Assembly (NCBI GenBank): GCA_016165875.1
Contig: JABBOT010000014.1
Span: 6,942,901-7,006,900 of the forward strand
Direction of reading: 5' to 3'
Length of the DNA: 64,000 nt
Source: Acanthopleura granulata
Lineage: Eukaryota; Mollusca; Polyplacophora; Chitonida; Chitonidae
Of this stretch, positions 23,701 to 33,960 are shown piece after piece (positions within the stretch are counted from its first letter, which is position 1; every line of letters begins with the position of its first letter). The position numbers were made by a program, and so were the translations under genes. The notes below the pieces were generated by a model. The model was not told the origin of the DNA. It saw nothing but the letters and a program-made list of their open reading frames with translations, and made no database searches.

Positions 23701-25160
23701 TTATTCTGAATTAAATACTTGGTATAATACATATGGCTTCATCAAGACGATTTACAGATCAAGTTTTTAGTTAGCTGTGTCCATTATCAATAAACTTAGA
23801 GTTGGGCCTCTGCGGCAGAGGGGGTTAGCGTGCTAGTGCAGCGTAATGACTCAGGTGTTTCTCTCCAATCCAATTGCTGTGAGCTGAAGCCTAAGCTCAC
23901 ACTGGCTTCCTCTCTGGGCGTACTTGGGAAGTTCCGCCAGTTGCACGTTCCCCAAGTCTCTACCCGGTTTCCTCCCAACATAATGCTGGTCGCTGTTGTA
24001 TTAGTGAAATAATCTTGAGTACGGCATAAAACACCAGTCAGATATTAAATAAATTAAAAAAAATTTATGGTGGTTGTGGATTTTTCATGAATTTCGATAT
24101 ACATGTATCTCTGATGGTGATTTCAAAGCAGTAGGAAACATACATTTTGATAGCAATACATATACTTCCAGCAGGCTCATTTACAAAGTTATATTATTTA
24201 TCAAATCATTACACCAAAAGAAGTAACTAATAATTCAGTGTAGGTAAATCGAATGTCTTTCTGCTTTACTGTTTCTACTGAGCAAATATTTTCCTGAATT
24301 GTAGAATGTGGTATGGGAGAGAACTCTGTGAAAGCTTTCCTGATAATGCATGTTGTTTGTGACTAACCAGATTCCGTCAAGTGAAGAAATAAAAAAATGG
24401 AAGTTGTGCTCCACTGAATAAACATTTCAAGTTGAAATAGTTGGCAGTATGTGTTATAAAATAAACCAGCAATTTGAATAAGAAGAAATGGAAATCAAAA
24501 ATCAATAGAAGGAAGAATGTTGAGCATTTTGAAAACAGCTACACAGCCTTTGCTTTATGTCGTGTTCTAAACTGTCAAGTTTTTGAACAGATTTATTTAA
24601 ATGTTACAGAAAATGAAATCTTTTAATTTCAGCAAAAACTGGCTTGGGTTCGAGAGCAAAGAAAGGACCGATTGTGCACGGTGAGTGGAAATTTTCTGAA
24701 ATTTACAACTTCAGAGGTTAAATGCAAAGATTTCTGTCATGCTGTTGTGGAAATTAAAATGAAGAAGAAAAAAAATTATTACAAATTTTGCAAAAATATG
24801 ATGGATGTATTTCTAAAAGTGCCTGGCGTTAAGCCATAATCATTCATCGACTTATTCAGAAGCTTGAGAATGAGTTGAACACTGATCAGTTCAATAAATG
24901 TCCATTTGGTGATGCCTTTAATAGACAGGAAATTATTTTGCATTTAGTTCAATTTATTTCTTTAATTTTTTTTTCAGTCCCCATCAACCATGGGAGAAGA
25001 GAAACAGTATAACCCTTTCTTGAGAACAGGCGAAGACTCAGTCTTGCAGTCCCTGGGGTTAGAATTGAGCAAAGATGGTGAAACAAGCAAAGATGCCGTG
25101 AGAGCTCAAGCCTTAGCAGAAGTTCGTGAAAGGAAAGACCATTTCAAATACAAGCTATAG
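5500..25160 (+). CDS. PNKD: Probable hydrolase PNKD-like (MBL fold), ten exons
   Basis: A gene for a metallo-beta-lactamase-fold, glyoxalase II-like hydrolase of the PNKD family. Exons: 5500-5747, 9283-9398, 10686-10798, 16089-16147, 21076-21168, 22088-22251, 22792-22878, 23395-23462, 24633-24680, 24978-25160. Every internal junction has AG/GT and the phases agree, giving 392 residues (human PNKD long form is about 385). The protein has an N-terminal membrane-segment-like stretch (about residues 70-87), an MBL core (about 120-294) and a glyoxalase II-type C-terminal region (295-392). The predicted metal ligands are all present: H176, H178, D180, H181, H233, D257 and H295. In vertebrates the protein is membrane-associated and its natural substrate is unsettled. 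The gene is isolated, with no operon-like neighbours. Confidence 0.93.
5888..7330. other. Intron sequence, nothing recognised
   Basis: This is part of PNKD-like intron 1. It is AT-rich, with only short chance open frames. Confidence 0.5.
7340..7475 (-). mobile_element. SINE head fragment (antisense)
   Basis: It contains 'gccagcatgagctgggcttgaactcacaacgaccgcg', the reverse complement of the tRNA-like head and B-box block of the SINE family seen near 3500 and 9812. The tail half is missing. Confidence 0.65.
8437..8613 (-). mobile_element. SINE, 'tacggcgtaaaacacc' family (antisense)
   Basis: It starts with the reversed tail (gatttatttatttattt), then 'catactcaagaatatttcatttatacgacgac', a diverged 'gttatggtggggg' block and 'cacggccatccgcaggttgct'. 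The head end is truncated near 8613. Confidence 0.85.
9283..9398 (+). CDS. PNKD: PNKD-like exon 2
   Basis: Acceptor tgtatgtttcag, donor g|gtatgt at 9399, phase 2 in and phase 1 out. It encodes residues 84-121, including SKTRVGYYMHRR and GHSKTEPTKFN, which match the conserved stretch just before the MBL domain in PNKD proteins. Confidence 0.93.
9812..10036 (+). mobile_element. SINE, 'tacggcgtaaaacacc' family, well preserved copy
   Basis: A tRNA-like head 'ggggcctcggtagctca' (A box) and 'agttcaagtccaactc' (B box), a middle 'gtgaatggtcgtgggttt' and 'ggtttcctcccacc'-type block, then 'cttgagtacggcgtaaaac' with small changes and an AAATAAATAAAT tail. It lies within PNKD-like intron 2. Confidence 0.9.
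10686..10798 (+). CDS. PNKD: PNKD-like exon 3 (start of MBL domain)
   Basis: Acceptor tttctag, donor cag|gtgagg, phase 1 in and phase 0 out. It encodes residues 123-159, including LPIAILEDNYSYLVMD and VCVDPADAQAVQ, the first beta strands of the MBL fold. Confidence 0.95.
11440..11830. repeat. ~56-bp AT-rich minisatellite, left part
   Basis: Degenerate units of the type 'ggatttatacttttttac..gatttg..ctttttactggttttggactgatatatt', each about 56 bp. The same unit resumes at about 12655, so one array appears split by roughly 820 bp of non-repeat DNA. Confidence 0.88.
12086..12207 (+). CDS. Orphan exon-like segment, unidentified
   Basis: Bounded by an acceptor (catttggccttacag) and a donor (acagag|gtaaaa), this 122-bp segment is open in one frame and reads like protein (LSLNLQASNPPGLVVLDPSL, then PVQELTNNIFDVVGRRLTE). 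It cannot be a PNKD exon: it lies in a phase-0 intron, begins in phase 1 and would shift the frame. It may be a stranded exon from another gene or part of a nested gene. I do not recognise the family. Confidence 0.35.
12655..12985. repeat. ~56-bp AT-rich minisatellite, right part
   Basis: The same unit as at 11440-11830, with 'gatatattggatttatactttttta' recurring at regular spacing. The 81-codon open frame across it is a product of the repeat. Confidence 0.88.
14330..15262. repeat. 34-bp (2 x 17) minisatellite in two blocks
   Basis: Units alternate 'ggtatggtttgtggcaa' and 'agtgtgattcctggcaa'. The block at about 14935-15160 is nearly perfect, while 14330-14690 and the outer units are degenerate. 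About 215 bp of non-repeat sequence (14700-14914) sits between them. All minus-strand frames over it give the same CHKPYLARNHTLPQT-like repeat and are not genes. Confidence 0.9.
16089..16147 (+). CDS. PNKD: PNKD-like exon 4 (THKHW metal motif)
   Basis: Acceptor ctgtttgtag, donor tg|gtaagc, phase 0 in and phase 2 out. It encodes residues 160-179 and ends in THKHW, the first half of the MBL metal-binding motif (H176 and H178). The Trp codon is split across the intron. Confidence 0.95.
17250..17430 (+). mobile_element. SINE, 'tacggcgtaaaacacc' family, 5'-truncated
   Basis: The head is missing. It begins at 'catgctggcttcctctccggcc', runs through 'gtgaatggtcgtgggtttcctcc' and 'attcttgagtacggcgtaa', and ends in an AAATAAATAAATAAAT tail. 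Confidence 0.9.
18490..18614. repeat. 51-bp-arm inverted repeat (foldback)
   Basis: Arms at 18490-18540 and 18564-18614 are reverse complements with one mismatch and a 23-base loop. Similar but imperfect pairing extends a few bases further out. This is a strong hairpin, either a short foldback/MITE element or a recent inverted duplication. It lies in PNKD-like intron 4. Confidence 0.9.
18715..18850 (+). mobile_element. tRNA-derived SINE head
   Basis: 'ggctggtcgagtggtctagatgg' resembles a tRNA A-box region of a Leu/Ser-like type, and 'attggttcgaaacccgg' is a good B box about 55 bp downstream. The cloverleaf is not complete and the sequence runs on, so it is a SINE head rather than a tRNA gene. 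Confidence 0.65.
19085..19160 (-). mobile_element. SINE tail, 'ttaagccataat' family (antisense)
   Basis: GAATGAATGAATGATT followed by 'gtagctttacgccacatcagcagtgtcttagccatattgtgg'. The same order occurs at 44475-44545, and in the opposite orientation at 51695-51765. Confidence 0.65.
20115..20193 (+). CDS. Cryptic exon-like segment in PNKD intron 4
   Basis: A 79-bp open segment between ggttggcag and tg|gtgagc encodes about 26 protein-like residues with the core GDKTTLKINRADGTLHRW. Its donor phase (2) equals that of PNKD exon 4, but its acceptor phase (1) does not fit exon 4. Joining it from exon 2 would skip the THKHW motif. It could be an unrelated stranded exon or chance. Confidence 0.25.
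20690..20998. repeat. CCATC/TGTC low-complexity tract
   Basis: Degenerate tetranucleotide-like runs of ccatctgtccatc with interspersed gttgcaaccca. The open frames here (up to 122 codons) are products of the repeat. An (AT)n microsatellite lies nearby at about 20297-20316. Confidence 0.85.
21076..21168 (+). CDS. PNKD: PNKD-like exon 5 (DHSGGN)
   Basis: Acceptor gtgtttccag, donor ca|gtgagt, phase 2 in and phase 2 out. It starts with DHSGGN, completing the THxHxDH motif (D180 and H181), and continues to VYGGAMDNIPAVT. Confidence 0.95.
22088..22251 (+). CDS. PNKD: PNKD-like exon 6 (TPGHT and SGD motifs)
   Basis: Acceptor actctttag, donor g|gtgagt, phase 2 in and phase 1 out. It carries FTPGHTVGH (ligand H233) and LFSGDHLFLCGCG (bridging ligand D257). 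Confidence 0.95.
22792..22878 (+). CDS. PNKD: PNKD-like exon 7
   Basis: Acceptor ttgtgcacag, donor g|gtgagc, phase 1 in and phase 1 out. It encodes GRMFEGAPGVMLRSLDHL through DDTLVWPG, the helix and strand leading to the last metal ligand. Confidence 0.95.
23395..23462 (+). CDS. PNKD: PNKD-like exon 8 (GHEY)
   Basis: Acceptor ctttactttag, donor cag|gtgagt, phase 1 in and phase 0 out. It supplies the final ligand H295 in GHEYAMDNLEFA, then enters the C-terminal substrate-binding region. Confidence 0.94.
23800..24056 (+). mobile_element. SINE, 'tacggcgtaaaacacc' family
   Basis: The head 'gggcctctgcggcagaggggg' is followed by the middle 'ctggcttcctctctgggcg' and 'cccggtttcctcccaacataatgctggtcgctg', then 'atcttgagtacggcataaaacacc' and an A-rich tail. 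It lies in PNKD-like intron 8. Confidence 0.88.
24633..24680 (+). CDS. PNKD: PNKD-like exon 9
   Basis: Acceptor tttaatttcag, donor acg|gtgagt, phase 0 on both sides. It encodes the 16 residues QKLAWVREQRKDRLCT. Confidence 0.92.
24978..25160 (+). CDS. PNKD: PNKD-like exon 10 (C-terminus and stop)
   Basis: Acceptor ttttttttcag, phase 0. It encodes SPSTMGEEKQYNPFLRTGED and then an Ala/Glu/Arg-rich tail, with stop TAG at 25158. STxGEExxxNPFLR is the conserved glyoxalase II-type C-terminal motif. Possible poly(A) signals AATAAA follow at 25703, 25978 and 26141; I cannot tell which is used. Confidence 0.95.
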   Translation, partial: SPSTMGEEKQYNPFLRTGEDSVLQSLGLELSKDGETSKDAVRAQALAEVRERKDHFKYKL

Positions 25161-28100
25161 GCACTGAAACATGGCTCGTTTTATTTCCGACATCAAACTG
25201 ATCTGATTTTTTATAACGGTTGTTAACTCTTTGATATTGGATATTATTACTTTCTTTGAAGTGTGAGGAAGGAATATCTTTGATATATACTCAACTCCAT
25301 TGGTCATATTTTCCAAACTATATCTTACCAAGTGGCCCTTGATGCTAAACTTCTGTGTTGTCTAGTTCTCTGTATTGTACTGTTGATATTATTAGAATTT
25401 ACAGTTGCCTATGGATTTTGGAGTTGGATTCATCAAGCATTTCCACTCTTCTTGTGAAATGCACCACCACAGACAGGAGAGTCGGATCAAGTAAAGGGAG
25501 ATAATCATTCATATGGAATGGGTAATTTAATGTGTGTTGAATGGTATTTAAGCCTGTGTTTTAAACCGTGAATTCAAAACCATGAATCTGCTTTGAATTT
25601 TTAAACATCGGCATTTGGCTGATTCAGAAATCATCTGGAGTGTGTCCGTGTGGTGTTTTGTTTTTGTGGGTCTTTATAGGAATAGTTGAAGTTTACCATG
25701 AGAATAAATGTAATATTTGCTTAACTGCAAAACACAATCTGCATTGTTGTGTAATTTATACTGTGATGTTTCAGTTGGAAAAATACTCAGAAGCAGATTG
25801 ATACAGTAAATCACTTGTAATTTCATGGAATTATTCACCTTGCTGAAATTAATTCATGTACAAGTTGTGTGTTTATTTAATGCAGGCATTTAAAATTTCA
25901 CATTTACTGTATCATGGTTAATGAAAATTCTATGAAATTATAGGTGTTTGACTGCATAATTTGAATACTTAAGCAAGAATAAAAGTACAAAAAATTGAAA
26001 TGGCCAGTTTTACATTGAGCAGTTACATACATGTATTTGTCTTGTGCTCTGAAATCTTTCTGGCTCAGCTTACTGCCTTAGGTCCACATACTGTATACTG
26101 GGAGAGGAAAAATATAAATTTGCAGATGTTTTTATATGGAGAATAAATATGGTGAAACCTCCCCTCTCTACTTGCACTTTGTCTCATGACTAACCAAGTC
26201 TATCTGTATGTCAGCAGCCAATGAGAGCATGTTTCATATCTGCTGTTGCTCAACTCTTTCAAAAGGAAAGCTGGCAATCTTATGTCTGCCATTAAAAAAC
26301 CCATTTAATAATTTCATGTACTTAATAAAGCCAAAGGCAACATTCCCTAATGATTGATATTGATCCAAGGAGGAGCGGCCCAAATGAGCCTGCTTCCATT
26401 CAATCTTTTTTTTTTTTTTTTCAAAGATTTTGATTGATAGAATTTTTATATCAATGAATTTTATGTAAAGGTTTTTATAACAGCAGGTGAAAACCATTTA
26501 GAATACAATTTGCTAGGTGTGATCATGTTTCTTTGATGAGGTTTTATTGAATTTCACGTTACATGTATGTTTTACATGATTAAATCTTCAAGGTCGTTTG
26601 AAATTGTTTTCTATTGAAACCTAACATTTCAAGGGGGGCGACTCAGTGAACAAGTTGTATTTGACTTAGCATTTTAGTAAACGTACTGTACAGGTATCTT
26701 ATTGTATTAGTGAATATGTATAAAAGATTGTAACTGGATTGTAACATTTTTAATCTGCATGCATATGTTGTTGTCGCAAAGGAGGAGACTTGGCAAGAAT
26801 GCATTCATCTAAGCAGTACACATCCTTCCTTTAAATTCTTTGTGTTTATTTCTTGCCTTGTGGAGGGCCTACATTTTTAATTTTTTTAGAGGGCAATTTA
26901 CTATATATACATATTGCTTTATTAATTTCATGTTTTATGAACGTGTTTTTATTCATTTTAATCACATCATGTTCATCATAGCCGGAAACTTGAAAGCCTA
27001 GGAGTTCGTATCAGAACTTGTGATCTCCCCTGAATAATGAGCCATTTCATCCCTTTACCCGCCCTCAGACTCGGGCGCCCTGCTTTGATCACGCGACCAA
27101 CTTGCGTAGACTGCTCGCAGTGCCCTTTACCCACAATAAATATTGCAGCAGTCCTAGTTGAAAAGGTGATGGTAGCATTTTTGTTTCTAGATATAGTTGT
27201 TTTTTTATTTCTGTTTTTATTTTTTTTATTTTGTGCATGTTTTTCCTTGACAGTGGTTTACATCACATTTACACAGTGAGAAAGAACTCTCCTTCATGTG
27301 AGGCGCCATGGTTACCAAAGACTTAAATAGGGTTTTCTTTTTTGTTTCCAAACTGGAACACAAATAGTGTTTGTAGTGGTAAAATGTGAAAAATTCTTGC
27401 CTGTAATTTGTTAGTGTGAACACCTGTGTAAATGCTCAAATGACATCAGCTACATTCATTCATGATGGGTGGTATGAGCTCTAATGTGGCAAGGAAATTC
27501 CTGCGTCGCTTCATGTCTTCCATCATGCACACACTATTTATGAGACCTAAACTTTTATTTTCATGTTTTATGAAACCACTGTGTATAAATTCCACTATGA
27601 TTCAAGCTGCGCCTCAACACCTTTTGTAACATGGTTACTTGGTTAGGGTTGTAACATGGTTATATGGTTGCTTTGAGATGGTTGCTTTACGAATATGTTA
27701 TACTGTCAAATGGCATATTGCGTATGTGTAAGACTGAAACTATAGTTGTTTTTTTATTGATAATATTTTACTGTCATTTCTTTTCTAACCGATAATGTAG
27801 CAAATTTTTACAATTGAAGTAGTAGTATACAGAAAACTTTCAAGATCTTTGGTCACTGGAACATTATCGATCAAAATTTGATACAATATTGGTTGGTTTT
27901 TCTGGTATTGGTACTTTATTAGTGCATTATCAGTCACAATGACTTTCTAGATTGAGGGTCCAGACGAGCATCCTGACAAGCACTTACTATGCAGTCAATA
28001 AAAAAACAACTATAGTTCCAGCTGGAAAAGTTTTAACATTATCTGTCATTTTTACAACAGTATCTGTTGTTCTAATGTTATTCACCAATAAGTGGTACAG

Positions 28101-28205
28101 TATTGCTTGGTTACTTACAGTAATGGAATATACTAGAACTATGGCCAGAACTCTGAACCTTAAGTTGGGTGTCAATGTTTTCACCAAGTCAGTTACAGTG
28201 CTTTG
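25161..28205. other. PNKD 3' UTR and gene-free flank
   Basis: AT-rich sequence with poly(A) signal candidates and no exon that I can support. A T-rich tract sits at about 26406-26421 and another near 27195-27240. Confidence 0.55.
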
Positions 28206-28445
28206 TGGAATGAGGGCCTATGAAGGTAAATACACCTGTAGTTGTGCAACAACGTTGTATCTTACAGGAGAACACCTGTACGTACACATACAGTTTTGCA
28301 ACAATGTTGAATCTTACAGGTGAACACCTGTACGTACACATACAGTTGTGCAACAGCGTGTCATACAGGTGATACAGTTGTTCAACAAAGCTGTATCATA
28401 CAGGTGAGCACCTGTACGTACCCATTCAGTTGTACAGGTGAGCAA
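28205..28445. repeat. ~50-bp tandem repeat (acctgtacgtacacatacagttg)
   Basis: About four irregular units containing 'cacctgtacgtacacatacagttgtgcaacaa' and 'cttacaggtgaa'. It is the first of the minisatellite cluster. Confidence 0.8.
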
Positions 28446-28689
28446 ATGTTGCTGTTGTAATGTTGTTATTTTGTGTGGTTGTACAAACTGTACAAGCCAA
28501 AGATATATTATACATGTACCTGTATGTTTCCCCAATGCTGTGACATCCTGGCCACATACTGGTCTCTCTACTGGACGTGTATGTTTTGTTGAAGACACTC
28601 CTAGAAAGTCAGCAGTCATGCTGGCCACTTATAGGGAGGTTTGAACTGCATCTTGTGTGTGGCTTCTGAAAGACAGGTTGATACATAGA

Positions 28690-30760
28690 GCTGTTGGGTG
28701 AGTGAATAGCTGAGGTGGGTGTGGGTGAGTGGGTGAGGCAGCTGAGTAATGGGGGAGTAGGAGAGGCTGTTGGTTGATGGGTCAATAGGTGAGATAGCTT
28801 GTTGATGGGTGAATAGCTGAGGCAGCTGGTTGATGGGTTAAGAGGTGAGGCAGCTGGTTGATGGGTCAATAGGTGAGACAACTGGTTGATAGCTGAATAG
28901 CTGAGGCAGCTGGTTGATTTTTGAATAGGTGAGGCACCTGGTTGATGGTTGAATAGCTGAAGCAATCGGTTGATGAGTGACTAGGTAAAGCAGCTGGTTG
29001 ATGTGTGAATACTTGGGACAGCTGGTTGATGGGTGAACAGGTGAGGTTGCTGGTTGATGAGTGAATACTCGGGACAGCTGGTTGATGGGTGGACAGGTGA
29101 GGCTGCTGGTTGATGGGAGAATAGCTGAGGCAGCTGGTTGATGGGAGAATAGGTGAGGCATCTGGTTGATGGTTGAATAAATGAGGCAATCGGTAGATGA
29201 GTGACTAGGTGAAGCAGCTGGTTGATGTGTGAATACTTGGGACAGCTGGTTGATGGGTGAACAGGTGAGGTTGCTGGTTGATGGGAGAACAGGTGAGACA
29301 GCTGGTTGATTGGTGAATGGCGGAAACTGCTGCTTGATGGGTGAATAGGTGAGGCTGCTGGTTGAGGGGTGTTGGATGAGTGAATAGCTGTTGGTGAATG
29401 GGTAAGGTTGAGGGTGAATAGGTGAGGCAGCTGAGTGATGGGTCGGGAGGTGAGGCAACTGGTTGACGTATGAATTGGTGAGGCAGCTGGTTGACGGGTG
29501 AATAGGTGGGACAGCTGGATAATTGGTGAAGAGATGAGGCTGTTGGTTGATGGGTGAAAAGGTGAGACAGCTGGTTGATGAGGGAATAGGTGAGGCTGCC
29601 GGTTGATAGGTGAACAGGTGAGGCTGCTGGTTGATGGGAGAACAGGTGAGACAACCGGTTGATGGATGAACAGATGAAGCTGCTAGTTGATAGGGGAAAT
29701 AGGTGAGACAACTGGTTGAGAGGTGAACAGGTGAGGTTTGCTGGTTGATGGGTGAAAAGGTGGGGCTGTTGGTAGATGGATGAATAGGTGAAGCACCTGA
29801 TTGATAATTGAATAGATGAGGCAGCTGGTTCATGGTTGAATAGATGAGGCAGCTGGTTAATAAGTGATTAGGTGAGGCAGTTGATTGATGGTTGAATAGG
29901 TGAGGCTGCTGGTTGATGGGAGAATAAGTGAGACGGTTGTTGAGTGAACAGGTGAGGCCGCTGTTTGATGGGTGAAAAGATGAGGCGGTTGAAGGGTAAA
30001 CGGGTGAAGCTGGTGGATCTGTGAATACGTGAGACAAGTGGTTGATGAGTGAATATATGAGGAAGATGGTTGATAAGTGAATAGCTGAGGCAGCTGGTTG
30101 ATGAGTGAATAGGTAAGACAACTGGTTAAAGGGTGAACAGGTGACGTTGCTGGTTGATGTGTGAAAAGGTGAGGTTGATGGTTGAGCGGGTGAAGCTGCT
30201 GGTTGATGGGTGAATAAGCGAGGTTGATGGGAGAAAAATATTTTAGACAGCTGGTTGATGGGAGAACAAATGAGACAGCTGGTTGAAAGTGGAATAGGTG
30301 AGGCAGATGGTTGATGCATGAATAGGTGAAGCAGCTGACTAATGGTTGGATGGATGAGGCAGCTAGTTGATGGTTGAATAGATGAGGCAGGTACTTGATG
30401 GTTGAATAGATGAGGCAGCTAGTTGATGGTTGGATGAATGAGGCTGGGCGATGGATGATTAGGTAAGACAGCTGCTTGATGGTTGGATAGATGAGGCAGC
30501 TGGTTGATAGGTGAATAGCTGAGGCAGATGGTTGATGGGTGGTTAGGTGAGGTTGATGGGTGAATTGGTGAACAGGTGAGGCGGGTCGTTCACAAGGGAA
30601 TGGTTGAGAATGCTGGTTGATGGTTGAGTGAGTAAAGCAGCTGGCTGATGGGTGAATGGGTGAGACTGCTAGATTATGGATGAATAGCTGGTTGTTGGGT
30701 GAAAAGGTAATTCTGTTAGTTGATGGGTGATATAGAGTATTCAGCTAGTAGATGATTGAA
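28690..30760. repeat. 28-bp minisatellite, about 2.07 kb
   Basis: About 70 degenerate units of 'ggtgaggcagctggttgatgggtgaata'. The period is 28 bp and the unit has almost no stop codon in any minus-strand frame. Long minus frames (up to 493 codons, 28838-30319) therefore read through as a 28-residue periodic HQPAASPIHPSTSCLTYS-like string. There is no start context, splice site or non-repeat domain, so I do not call a gene. Confidence 0.93.
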
Positions 30761-30964
30761 TAGTTGAGATATCTGATAAATTGAGATATCTGATAAATTG
30801 AGAGCTGTTTCTGCTTGATGGTGCATTGTTGAATGAATGAAAGATGACTTTGTTGGGTTACAATATATATGTATATATATATTGACACAAATGGTACAAT
30901 TTAATTGCACATAAATGCCGAGCTGTTTTGAATTATCAGAATTGTGTAATATTCTATTGAAGAC

Positions 30965-31505
30965 TCATTTTGAAGACGCCTTTTGAGAAATTCACAGCGT
31001 GAGCTGATACAGTTGTGTACTGATGTGTGAGAAATTCAGAGCGTGAGCTGATACATTTGTGTACTGATGTATGATAAATTCACAGCGTGAGCTGATACAT
31101 TTGTGTACTGATGTACGAGAAATTCACAGCGTGAGCTGATATATTTGTGTGCTGATGTATGATAAATTCACAGGGTGAGCTGATACACTTGTGTACTGAT
31201 ATGAGAAATTCACAGCGTGAGCTGATACATTTCTTCCCTGATATATAATAAATTCACAGCGTGAGCTGATACATTTCTTTACTATGATAAATTCACAACG
31301 TGAGCTGATACATTTGTGTACTGATGTATGAGAAATCCACAGCGTGAGCTGATACATTTGTGTACTGATGTACGATAAATTCGTGAGCTGATATATTTGT
31401 GTGCTGATGTACGAGAAATTCACAGCGTGAGCTGATACATTTCTTTACTGGTATATGATAAATCCACAGCGTGAGCTGATACACATTTGTGCACTAATAT
31501 ATGAG
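30965..31505. repeat. ~44-bp minisatellite (gagaaattcacagcgtgagctg)
   Basis: About eleven units of 'attcacagcgtgagctgatacatttgtgtactgatgta', some with small deletions. The minus-strand open frames over it are repeats of the unit. Confidence 0.92.
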
Positions 31506-32145
31506 AGGAAAGATCAATTTTCAAAATATCGGGCATTGCAACTATGTATTCTCACTGTCCTAACAAAATTATATACATTTTCCCGAACTTGCCTGCCTAA
31601 TGGTTAAAAAAGTTTTCATTATTCAGCATTATTTTTGATTCTAGATACAACATTAGAATAGGTTTTGTTATCGTTGGTTAATAACATTCTAAATCAAAGC
31701 AACTGGAAAAATCCAGATTTAAAAAACTATCGGCACCTACCCCGCAAATACTGTGGGTGGTGTTTCAGTTCTGAATGAATGTAGCACTTCTCTGCCGTCA
31801 TACTTCTAAGAATTTATAGACTTAAATTGTGGAAATGTTTAGCGGCCTTCATACATCGTCAGTGATGATGATCTTTTATGAAGGCCGATACACACCTGGA
31901 CAATTTTGCCGCGTAGGAAGTAATAGTACTTTTCCCTCCGGCCACAAGTGAGTAGAACTCAACCCTTTGCGATCCGTCAGCATTATGTGGCGTCATATGA
32001 AAACAATTTGATTCGAGGCGATTTTGTGGCTGGCGGTTTTATTCGCTGTAACAGATTCGTCAAGGTGTGCGCGAGCCATTTAAACTTAAGCTCTGTTTAC
32101 ATGCGCCAATATCAATAACTCATGCTATGCGATTGAACTTATTTG
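31506..32145. other. No supported feature between minisatellites
   Basis: Ordinary AT-rich sequence. A short inverted pair, 'ggccttcatac..atgaaggcc', lies at about 31842-31886. Confidence 0.5.
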
Positions 32146-32149
32146 TTGC

Positions 32150-32340
32150 TCGTTAAGGGAATTTAGGGCAACATTGTTGTGCATGGTCCTATAAGCAAGG
32201 CAACATTGTTGCGTATGCGCCATTCTAAAGGGCAACGTCGTTGTGCTTGGTCTTTTCAATAGGGCAACAGCGTTGTGTATGTTTTTTTTTTTTATTTTTT
32301 TTTTCAAAAGGGTAACGTTGTTGTATATGGTCTTTTCGAA
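32150..32340. repeat. 31-33-bp minisatellite (gggcaacattgttgtgcatggt)
   Basis: Five units of 'agggcaac(a/g)(t/c)(t/g)gttgtg(c/t)atggtc', interrupted by a T tract at about 32282-32305. Confidence 0.85.
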
Positions 32341-32394
32341 AACGTGGCTCCCATATTAATACATGTATGTATATAATCCTAAATGCCTACAAAA

Positions 32395-33000
32395 TGTTGT
32401 ACAATCAAAGTTATTGTGAAAATTATTCCTGCTTACTGATTATTATCGCTGACATCTGCTGTACATGTGTAATCAGAATGTATTGTATAGAGTATTAGAA
32501 AAATTTGCTGGCATCCGTTGTACGATCAAAATGTATTGTATAGAGTGGTATTAAAAACGGTGATAAGATATGTTGTTCAATCAACAGTATGGTGTTAGCC
32601 AAACCACTGACACTTTGTACAGCCAATCTTTATCATTACATAGATTGTTAGCAAAACCATGGACCGAGAAGATGTGTTATTGAATCGACCTTATTGCATA
32701 ATTAACAAATTCACTGACATGGTGTGTTGTACAGTAAACCTTGTGTGGTTGGTAATTGTTTGCATAAATCACCAACAAGATGTGTTATACAGTCGATTGT
32801 ATGGTATCTGGTGGTAACCAACTCACTGACATGTTGTGCAGCAAACCTTCATTATTGCATCGAGTGTTTGCACAATCACTGACAAGCTGTGTTGTACAAT
32901 CGACATTGTACTGTATCTGCTTTTTGGCAAAGGAATTGGCGTGTTGTACAATCAGCTTTATTACATAGAATAATAGGGGAGTCATTAACAAAGGGCTTTA
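32395..33000. repeat. Degenerate ~55-60-bp repeat (gtgttgtacaatc)
   Basis: 'tgttgtacaatc' and 'gcaaaccttcattattgcat' recur at about 55-60-bp spacing with heavy divergence, for example near 32719, 32777, 32830, 32884 and 32939. It is an old array. Confidence 0.7.
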
Positions 33001-33034
33001 AAATCAAGGCCTTTTGTAATATAGTGTTTGTAAT

Positions 33035-33103
33035 CCATCGTATAAGTGAAACATTCTTGAGTCTGGCATGAAGCAACAGCCAAATAAATAAATAAATAAA
33101 TAA
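33035..33103 (+). mobile_element. SINE tail fragment
   Basis: 'tcgtataagtgaaacattcttgagtctggcatgaagcaaca' plus (AAAT)n matches the 3' end of the common SINE family in this window. Confidence 0.8.
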
Positions 33104-33960
33104 CTGTTGAGCACTGCCGGCGTTTCAACACTGTCAACATAGTGCGCCATGTTAGCCGATCGGACGCGGTGTCTCGTACGCCCGTCTTGCAATTCGCTTT
33201 TGACCAGTAATTTATAATATGTCTTTAAATCTGGTATCGTTCAGTCAATCAATCAATCAGTCATGTACCAGTACTGAGTTTTGGTCAACTATGCGTCTTG
33301 TATCTCTGCAGGATAATGCAAAGACTTAGTTATCATTGTTTATATATGTGTAAGAGCTTTTCGTGAACAGGGTTAGGAACAAACTTAATTGACTTTAGAA
33401 AATTAATGTTTTAACATAAAAGGTACTAAAACCAAAGTACAGTAACACCTGTAGCCTTTCTTTACCAGAATATATGTATACAGTAGTCATATATTTTGGT
33501 TGTCCTCTTTGTTTGGCCCTCTTCATTCAAGTGGCTGTGTTTGAACTACGTGTGTACCACCAAGCACCAGGAGTCCATCAGTGTCTCGTGGTATGCAAGG
33601 TTGCTACACCATAAGATGCCAATTTGCTAAGTTACGATCGGGTTTGCAATATCAAAAGATTCTTGTATACATTAAGAGAGACAGTTGGCACGTACGTGTT
33701 GTGATAACCTTACCTTTATATAGTGTACATATTTGTGAAGATGTGTTCTTGTATCATCTTTAGTATGCTCATAAATCAGTATTATGTATATATGCCTGTT
33801 TTAGTAGACTTATTTTTCGAAAGTACGTTTGTGCGAGAGACTTCGCGTCCGCTTGAAACAAACTGGAGGAAAACCAAGAATGACCATTTAAGACAGCAAC
33901 ATTGCAACAATCATCGTTTATCCGTATATTGTCGGCAGATGGACATCATAATGGCGTTAT
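33104..33960. other. No supported feature
   Basis: A simple (ATCA)n stretch sits at about 33241-33262; otherwise there is nothing I can name. Confidence 0.5.

Noticed and set aside
28838..30319. 493-codon minus-strand open frame
   Set aside because: It lies wholly inside the 28-bp minisatellite; the residue periodicity equals the DNA period and no non-repeat domain or splice site is present.
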